Position numbers and translations under genes: made by a program. Below the pieces are notes generated by a model, which ran no database searches, was not told the DNA's origin, and saw only the letters and a list, made by a program, of their open reading frames with translations. From CAZHGD01 sp964531735 (GTDB lineage: Bacteria; Armatimonadota; UBA10988): a stretch of DNA of 19,463 bases. Numbering within the stretch: position 1 is the stretch's first letter; every line of letters starts with the position of its first letter. This document shows positions 15,246 to 19,463 of this stretch, piece by piece. Location of the stretch: the NCBI GenBank assembly GCA_964531735.1, contig CAZHGD010000138.1, forward strand, positions 1 through 19,463, in the 5' to 3' direction.

Positions 15246-16898
15246 ATGACGCGCTCGCCTGCCGCAACCGCCGACGCCGGTGCCTATCAGCGCTGGTTGG
15301 CTGGTTCGACGCTACTGGTTCTGCCCTTTGTGGTGGTGGTGCTGGTCATGACCGCGCAGTTCGCCGGCCTCAAGTCACAGCCGGCCGCCGAACAGGCCGT
15401 GGTGGCGCGGCGGCTCGTCGCCGGTCACGGCTACTCGACCAGCATCGTGCTGCCCCGCTCGCTGGCCTACCACGCCGACCTGGCCCAGCACGCCGAGCTG
15501 CGGCAGGCTCCCTTGAGCGTGCTGCCCACCGCGGCGCTGTTCAGGGCGCTGGGTGAGCGCGAAGGGCGCACCGCCGCGTTCAGCTCCATGCTGGCCTGGC
15601 TGCTCACCGTCTGGCTTACCTTCCTCGCCGGACGGCGACTGTTCGGCTTGTCAGCCGGCTGGTTGGCGGCGTTGCTGCTCACCTTCGGCCCCACGTCGCT
15701 GGCCTTTGCCATCAGCGCCGACGGCCGGACCTGGGCCATGCCGTTGCTGGTGGCGCTGTGGCTGCTCCTGGCCACCGATGCGCCCGGCCTCGCCAAGCCA
15801 GCCGCCATCGGCCTGGTCATCGGCCTGCTGACGCTGTGCTCGCTCCAACTGGCCGTGCCGCTGCTCTGTGCGGTGGTGCCGCTCCTGGCCTGGCCACCGA
15901 CGCGCTCGACCGACGCGGCGGCGGCCAAGCGCAGTCCCGAAGCCACCATGTTGGCCGTGGTGGTGATGCTCGTCGTGCTGATGCCCTGGCTCGGGCGCAA
16001 CCTGCGCGTGGCCGGCACGCCGCTGCCCGGTCTGGGCCAGTACACACTGCTGACCGGCACGCCGGCGTCGCCCGGGCGGAGCATCGAGCGGCGGCTCGTC
16101 GATCCCGGCGCCAGTCCGTTGGGCTTCGTGCGTGACCACAAGCGCCAACTGGCCAACAAGTTCCTGGCCGGTCTGCGCGGCGTTCGCGACGTGGCCGCGC
16201 AGACCATCGACGGCCCGGTGCTCGGCCTGTTCCTGGCCGCGCTGCTGCTGCCGCTGGCCGGTGCGGCCGGCGCCGCCCGCCGCGCGCTGGCCGTGGCCCT
16301 GGTGGCGCATGTCGTCGTCCTGGCTCTGTTCTCGCGTGAGTACCGGGCACTGGCCATCTGGCAGCCGGTGCTGGCGCTCTACGCGGCCTGGTTCGTCACC
16401 GATGCGTTAGGCCGCCGGTTCGCCGAGCCGACGCGCTGTCTCTGGCAGACCTGGTCGCCGGCCGCCTTGCGCGGCGCGGCCATCTGCGGCCTGCTCCTGC
16501 TGGTGGCACTGCCGGGCCTGTCCGCGCAAGTGACCGGCGAGCGCAACCCGCTGTCGCCCTCGGCACCCAATCACAAGCTGCTCGTGCACCTCGCGGCTGA
16601 GAATGAGGTGATCGTCTGTGACGATCCCTGGACCGTGGCTTGGGAGACCGACCGCACCTGCCTGTGGCTGCCCCAGGGCCCGGAGGACTTCGAGGCCGCC
16701 CGCAAGCTCAGCCGTCCAAGAGTCATCTACTTCTCGCGGCGCTCGGCGCCCGGTGGCGACTTGTTCGGTGCTGACGAGCGCGGGACGTGGTGGTCCTGGG
16801 CCCAGGCCATGCCCGCCGGCTACCTCGACTACCGGCCGGCGGAGAGCCGCATCGAAGGCGAGCGGATCCTGGTGGCCGAGCCCACCGGGCAGCCGTAG
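15246..16898 (+). CDS. GT-C membrane glycosyltransferase (PMT/ArnT-like)
   Basis: A 550-residue integral membrane protein with about ten or more hydrophobic segments: the first at 19-40, then clusters across about 108-240, 265-290 and 335-410. The first external loop has AAEQAVVARRLVAGHGYST (47-65). It fits the family pattern D/E-x-x-x-x-A-x-x-L-x-x-G-x-GYS, in which an acidic residue (here Glu49) is catalytic. The C-terminal 120 residues (about 430-550) are soluble and unrecognised. Enzymes of this type move a sugar from a polyprenyl-phosphate donor to a lipid, glycan or protein on the outer side of the inner membrane. The ATG at 15246 has a strong GAGGAGG 5 nt upstream. Acceptor and donor are unknown. 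Close to the GGDEF gene and convergent with the sugar-phosphate transferase gene. Confidence 0.78.
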   Translation: MTRSPAATADAGAYQRWLAGSTLLVLPFVVVVLVMTAQFAGLKSQPAAEQAVVARRLVAGHGYSTSIVLPRSLAYHADLAQHAELRQAPLSVLPTAALFRALGEREGRTAAFSSMLAWLLTVWLTFLAGRRLFGLSAGWLAALLLTFGPTSLAFAISADGRTWAMPLLVALWLLLATDAPGLAKPAAIGLVIGLLTLCSLQLAVPLLCAVVPLLAWPPTRSTDAAAAKRSPEATMLAVVVMLVVLMPWLGRNLRVAGTPLPGLGQYTLLTGTPASPGRSIERRLVDPGASPLGFVRDHKRQLANKFLAGLRGVRDVAAQTIDGPVLGLFLAALLLPLAGAAGAARRALAVALVAHVVVLALFSREYRALAIWQPVLALYAAWFVTDALGRRFAEPTRCLWQTWSPAALRGAAICGLLLLVALPGLSAQVTGERNPLSPSAPNHKLLVHLAAENEVIVCDDPWTVAWETDRTCLWLPQGPEDFEAARKLSRPRVIYFSRRSAPGGDLFGADERGTWWSWAQAMPAGYLDYRPAESRIEGERILVAEPTGQP

Positions 16899-16901
16899 TG
16901 G

Positions 16902-16919
16902 CGCGCGGGGCGCCGCGCG
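16902..16919 (+). terminator. Hairpin just after the GT-C gene, probable terminator
   Basis: CGCGCGG (16902-16908), loop GGCG, CCGCGCG (16913-16919): a perfect 7-bp GC stem beginning 3 nt after the TAG stop. No T-run follows. The remaining 105 bp to the convergent stop at 17025 show no further clear element. Confidence 0.5.
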
Positions 16920-17024
16920 GTGGAGGGCTGACGGCCTGACGGGCACGCGTGCGGTGCGGCGGTCAACGCGCCGATGCAGTCCGGTGGGTCCAGGCCCAGG
17001 GTGGGGCCAAACGAGCCGCGTCGC

Positions 17025-18827
17025 TCAGTGTTTCTCGGCCAGGTGGCGCGCCACCTGCGTCTCGACGTTGCGCTTGGTGCAGGTCTCGACGATGCGACGC
17101 CAGCCGTCTTCGGGGTAGTGCGGGTCGATCAGCACGACGCGGTGGACGTTCAGCTCGCGCAGCAGATCGGCCAGGTCGCGACTGGTGCCCAGAACCGGGG
17201 TCTCGAGCAGTTCCAGGCCGACCGCGGACTCCTCCTCGCAGATGGCGCCGACAACGCGCAGGCCGGCCTGCCGGCGGAGCCGTCGCAGCGTCAGTTCGGC
17301 CTCGTCACCCAGACCCACAGCGAGCACGCGCTTGCTGGGCTCGTGGCCGGCGCCGACCACCTGCAGGCGGTCAGCCAGGAGTCGAATGGTGATGCGCGGG
17401 CCGGTGAGGAAACAGAGCTGGACCAGCCAGTTCACCGTCAGCAGGCTGGCCGACAGCGAGGACAGCCAGCCAAGCGCCGCGAGCGCGGCGGCGGACAGCG
17501 CCATACCGAAGGTGGCGGCCTTGACGAACCGCAGGAGGTCGCTGACCGTGCAGTAGCGCCACGTGCCGCGGTACACGCCGGTGGCCGCCAGGGCCACCAT
17601 GTGGGCCAGCAGGACCACCGGCAGCGCCCGCAGCACGGCGCTCCAGGTGCTGGCGACGGCCAACTGCTCCTCGTAGCGCAGCGCGGCCGCGGCGTAGAAG
17701 CTCGCGGCCACGGCCAGCGCATCGACGGCCATCTGGACCAACACGCGCGAGCGTCGCTCGTTGGCGAGGAACCGCAGGTGGGTGTGACTGAGGCGGACGC
17801 TCAGCGGCTCCATCTCGCCATAGACCGGCACCCGCCCGAGGAAGCAGCCCACGGCGGCGACGGCGAACAGCAGCGCCGGGAGGATGACCGTCGAGTGGTA
17901 CCAGGCCAACTGGCAGACGGCCAGGGCCGTGCCGCCCGAGATGGCGCCGAGCAGGAAGTGCATCTGCACGGCCCGCGGCTCGGTCAGACCGGCGATGACC
18001 AGTCGATGGGACAGGTGATCCTTGCCGCCCAGCAGTGGCGAGCGCCCGGCCAGAGCCCGGCAGGTGGCCACGACCGTGGTATCGACGACCGGCACGAGGA
18101 GGACCAGAATCGGCACGACGAGGAGCCCGAATCGGTCGAGATGGCTCGAACGGCCTTCGGTCGCCGGCAGCAGCGCCAGGCCGGCCATGACCAGACCCAT
18201 GGGCAGTGAGCCGCAATCGCCCATGAAGATCGAGGCCGGATGCCAGTTGTGGTACAGGTAGCCGAGGCAAGCTCCGGCCAGCGCCAAGGTCAGCGCTGCC
18301 GGGACGGGGTTGTCGCCCAGGCAGAACAGGACCGTCTGGAACAGCGCTGCGATGCAGACGACGCCGGCACACAGCCCGTCCATGTTGTCGAGCAGGTTGA
18401 CCGCGTTGCTCAGGCCGACCAGCCAGACGATGGTCAGGGCGATGTCGAGGACCCGCCAGGGCCCGTCGCCGAGGCCGAAGCGGTAGCCGACGACCACCAG
18501 GGGCACTGCCAGCAGCAGTTGCGCGAGCATCTTGGTGTGCGGGCCCATCGGGCGCCGATCGTCCCACAGGCCGATGCCGAAGAGGAGCACACTGAGCCCG
18601 ACCAGCCAGGCCTGCTGGCTGGTCAGCAGCGGCATCACCGGTGCGATGCCGCCCAGGAACGCCAGGACGATGGCGACGCCACCGAGGAGCGCGACGCTCC
18701 GCTGCGCCCAGCGGTCGTCGCGGGGAGCACAGACCCAGCCGTGCCGCTTGGCGAACTCGCGCACCAGCGCAGTCAGCCATAGGGCCAGTCCGAGCGACAC
18801 GACTCCGGCCACCCCCACCATCCACAT
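17025..18827 (-). CDS. WecA/MraY-type sugar-1-phosphate transferase fused to CapD/PglF-like membrane and Rossmann-like domains
   Basis: A 600-residue membrane protein. Residues about 1-335 are a polyprenyl-phosphate sugar-1-phosphate transferase (GT4/WecA-MraY family). Visible are LWDDRRPMGPHTK (Asp89-Asp90), NAVNLLDNMDGL (141-152), the FMGDCGSLPMGL loop (201-212) and KDHLSHRL (269-276), so the catalytic and Mg-binding residues are all present. Residues about 360-485 hold four hydrophobic helices with GVYRGTWRY (417-425), as at the N-terminus of PglF/WbpM/CapD proteins. Residues about 498-595 look like the CoA-binding/Rossmann segment of the same proteins (VLAVGLGDEAE). The catalytic SDR dehydratase domain that normally follows is absent. 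It should start lipid-linked glycan assembly on the cytoplasmic face. The ATG at 18827 has GAGGT 6 nt upstream, better than the GTG at 18833. Its leader is long and structured. Confidence 0.87.
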   Translation of the reverse strand: MWMVGVAGVVSLGLALWLTALVREFAKRHGWVCAPRDDRWAQRSVALLGGVAIVLAFLGGIAPVMPLLTSQQAWLVGLSVLLFGIGLWDDRRPMGPHTKMLAQLLLAVPLVVVGYRFGLGDGPWRVLDIALTIVWLVGLSNAVNLLDNMDGLCAGVVCIAALFQTVLFCLGDNPVPAALTLALAGACLGYLYHNWHPASIFMGDCGSLPMGLVMAGLALLPATEGRSSHLDRFGLLVVPILVLLVPVVDTTVVATCRALAGRSPLLGGKDHLSHRLVIAGLTEPRAVQMHFLLGAISGGTALAVCQLAWYHSTVILPALLFAVAAVGCFLGRVPVYGEMEPLSVRLSHTHLRFLANERRSRVLVQMAVDALAVAASFYAAAALRYEEQLAVASTWSAVLRALPVVLLAHMVALAATGVYRGTWRYCTVSDLLRFVKAATFGMALSAAALAALGWLSSLSASLLTVNWLVQLCFLTGPRITIRLLADRLQVVGAGHEPSKRVLAVGLGDEAELTLRRLRRQAGLRVVGAICEEESAVGLELLETPVLGTSRDLADLLRELNVHRVVLIDPHYPEDGWRRIVETCTKRNVETQVARHLAEKH

Positions 18828-18841
18828 TGGCACACCTCACC

Positions 18842-18917
18842 TGCCGCTGATGCGGCACTTCGCCCTCGCGGGCACAGCCGGAGTGCGGAACGCTACTCCA
18901 GTCCGGTTAACGCCGGA
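18842..18917 (-). other. Row of three small hairpins in the leader of the sugar-phosphate transferase gene
   Basis: In transcript order there are three stems. TCCGG/CCGGA has a 6-nt loop (18917-18902). GGAGT-GCG/CGC-ACTCC has one bulged A and a 3-nt loop (18899-18880). TGCCGC/GCGGCA has a 4-nt loop (18857-18842). The last ends 3 nt before the GAGGT ribosome binding site. This could influence translation or mark a regulated leader; no known riboswitch consensus was recognised. Confidence 0.35.
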
Positions 18918-19097
18918 TTGAGGGCTGGTGAACCGAAGCTGACCCAGGGGGCCTATGGCGGACCCGGGCTTGGGCTCAACGGTCACCGTCATGCGCCTGG
19001 GCCGGCCGCTATCAGGGGCACCGGGTTGGGCACGCGAGCTTGACTGCCTGCGACGACGATCCGATTTCCCGCCCTTCCACAGGAAGCCTGCGGCGAG
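18918..19097. other. Intergenic stretch without a recognisable gene
   Basis: Open frames here are rich in Arg/Pro/Gly, cross the terminator, and lack ribosome binding sites or domain patterns, so no protein is called. No convincing promoter for the downstream transferase gene was found, the nearest candidate being a weak TTGAGC/CATAGG pair. The gene may therefore be read from the promoter at 19371-19399. Confidence 0.4.
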
Positions 19098-19138
19098 AAA
19101 AAGTGGCTCTGGTACCGGCCGGCGCCGGCCACTAGAGC
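19098..19138 (-). terminator. Intrinsic terminator with T5 tract
   Basis: On the minus strand GCTCT (19138-19134) pairs with AGAGC (19110-19106) around an inner GGCCG-GCGC-CGGCC stem. An alternative stem GTGGC/GCCAC (19132-19128 with 19107-19103) leads directly into TTTTT (19102-19098). It is the only hairpin followed by a T-run noticed in this window, and it lies about 270 bp upstream of the nearest start codon. Confidence 0.7.
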
Positions 19139-19364
19139 TGACCACGGCGGTTCGTCGACACCGTGCCGGCAGACGCGACGCGCCTGGGCACAAGTCACAT
19201 CCTGCACCGACGGGCTGGCCCGATGCCGGCCGACGGCTGCCAGGGCCGGTCCGTGGAGCCCGGGAGCAGCGGCCCGCGAACCGAGGCCGCCCGGTCGCCA
19301 CCCGACCTTTGCCATCGCTTGTCCGATCGCCCATGTTCGCCAGGGTCCCCGGCCAGCAAGACCG
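19098..19364 (-). ncRNA. Candidate small RNA or regulated leader of unknown family (about 267 nt)
   Basis: A strong promoter and an intrinsic terminator bracket about 267 nt with no plausible protein. The RNA can form several local stems: GGTCG/CGACC with a 5-nt loop (19307-19293), GCGGCC/GGCCGC with a 10-nt loop just downstream, and CACGG/CCGTG before the terminator. It lacks the sequence hallmarks of the SRP RNA tetraloop domain, the tmRNA tRNA-like end, RNase P RNA core blocks and E. coli-like 6S RNA. It could be a free-standing sRNA or a premature-termination leader of the transferase gene at 18827. The 5' end is predicted from the -10 position. Confidence 0.5.
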
Positions 19365-19370
19365 TCGTGC

Positions 19371-19399
19371 AGTGTAGGCCGCTGGCGGCCGAGAGTCAA
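19371..19399 (-). promoter_or_regulatory. Sigma70-type promoter of the candidate ncRNA/leader
   Basis: TTGACT (19399-19394), spacer exactly 17 bp, TACACT (19376-19371). Quality equals that of the GGDEF and Lrp promoters. No start codon with a ribosome binding site follows within a normal distance, which points to an RNA product or a long leader. Confidence 0.72.
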
Positions 19400-19410
19400 G
19401 TTCCGCGCCA

Positions 19411-19439
19411 CCGCGAGGCCCCTGCCGCGGGCCTCGCGG
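19411..19439. terminator. Perfect 11-bp-arm hairpin near the right edge
   Basis: CCGCGAGGCCC (19411-19421), a 7-nt loop, GGGCCTCGCGG (19429-19439). It sits just upstream of the ncRNA promoter. It may end a minus-strand gene that lies beyond the window, in the same T-less style as the other hairpins; the gene itself is not visible. Confidence 0.5.
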
Positions 19440-19463
19440 ACGCGCTACGCCGTCATCCGAGGG

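Noticed and set aside
16974..18209. Plus-strand frame opposite the sugar-phosphate transferase
   Set aside because: His/Gln/Arg-rich with no motif; the minus strand carries intact transferase motifs and membrane helices.
18828..18833. GTG start two codons upstream in the sugar-phosphate transferase
   Set aside because: GAGGT would be directly adjacent to it; spacing of 6 nt fits the ATG at 18827.
18837..19334. Minus-strand open frame through the right-hand intergenic region
   Set aside because: It runs through the T5 terminator, has no ribosome binding site, and is Arg/Pro/Gly-rich without any recognisable pattern.
19098..19364. SRP RNA, RNase P RNA, tmRNA or 6S RNA at the candidate ncRNA
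   Set aside because: Diagnostic conserved blocks of these RNAs were looked for on the minus strand and not found. Covariance-model search could still overturn this.
19098..19364. Cyclic di-GMP (GEMM) riboswitch upstream of the surface-glycan gene
   Set aside because: A short GGCAAA-like stretch occurs, but the rest of the GEMM consensus does not match.
1..19463. CRISPR arrays, insertion sequences, prophage or integrase genes
   Set aside because: No regularly spaced repeats, no transposase or integrase motifs, and no terminal inverted repeats with target duplications were seen.

Overview
This is high-GC bacterial DNA, most likely from an Armatimonadota-like organism. The strongest clue is a tandem pair of DUF1559-type pseudopilins. 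Both carry the class III-like prepilin leader, the FPVFAKAREKARQ segment and the H-x9-DG C-terminal signature that are typical of Armatimonadota (and, in variant form, Planctomycetota/Lentisphaerota). Secreted multidomain glycosidases next to such pseudopilins fit the same group. Taxonomy is inferred from protein style only.

Left part (1-11064), glycan-degradation locus. A SAM-dependent methyltransferase (minus, 50-778) diverges from a secreted GH5-like glycosidase (plus, 901-2436) that has a beta-rich insertion in its barrel. A perfect 15-bp-arm hairpin lies symmetrically between the GH5 gene and a convergent three-gene minus-strand cluster. That cluster reads pseudopilin (7816-7151), pseudopilin (7066-6440), then a 1293-residue secreted clan GH-A-like glycosidase (6365-2484), and is probably one operon. 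Divergent from it is a 1034-residue secreted protein with an N-terminal LamG-like domain, a mutarotase-like sandwich and an alpha-galactosidase-like barrel (7960-11064). The four secreted or envelope products suggest breakdown or remodelling of a complex polysaccharide at or outside the cell surface; the substrate cannot be read from sequence.

Middle (11072-13966), housekeeping. A tRNA-Lys(UUU) gene (minus) has a strong promoter. Then come a membrane-anchored TerB/J-domain protein (plus), a PLP aminotransferase and an Lrp/AsnC-type regulator. The last two overlap by ATGA on the minus strand.

Right part (14059-18827), signalling and surface glycan synthesis. A GAF-like/GGDEF protein is transcribed divergently from the Lrp gene, and their two -35 boxes form the arms of one perfect 11-bp palindrome. 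It is followed by a GT-C (PMT/ArnT-like) membrane glycosyltransferase. Convergent to these is a fusion of a WecA/MraY-type polyprenyl-phosphate sugar-1-phosphate transferase with the membrane and Rossmann-like part of a CapD/PglF-type protein, lacking the dehydratase domain.

Right edge (18828-19463). No protein gene is credible here. On the minus strand there is a textbook promoter (TTGACT-17-TACACT), about 267 nt of structured sequence, and then a hairpin followed by T5. It is either an unidentified small RNA gene or a long regulated leader of the sugar-phosphate transferase gene. A perfect 11-bp-arm hairpin lies beyond it. Positions 1-49 show nothing recognisable.
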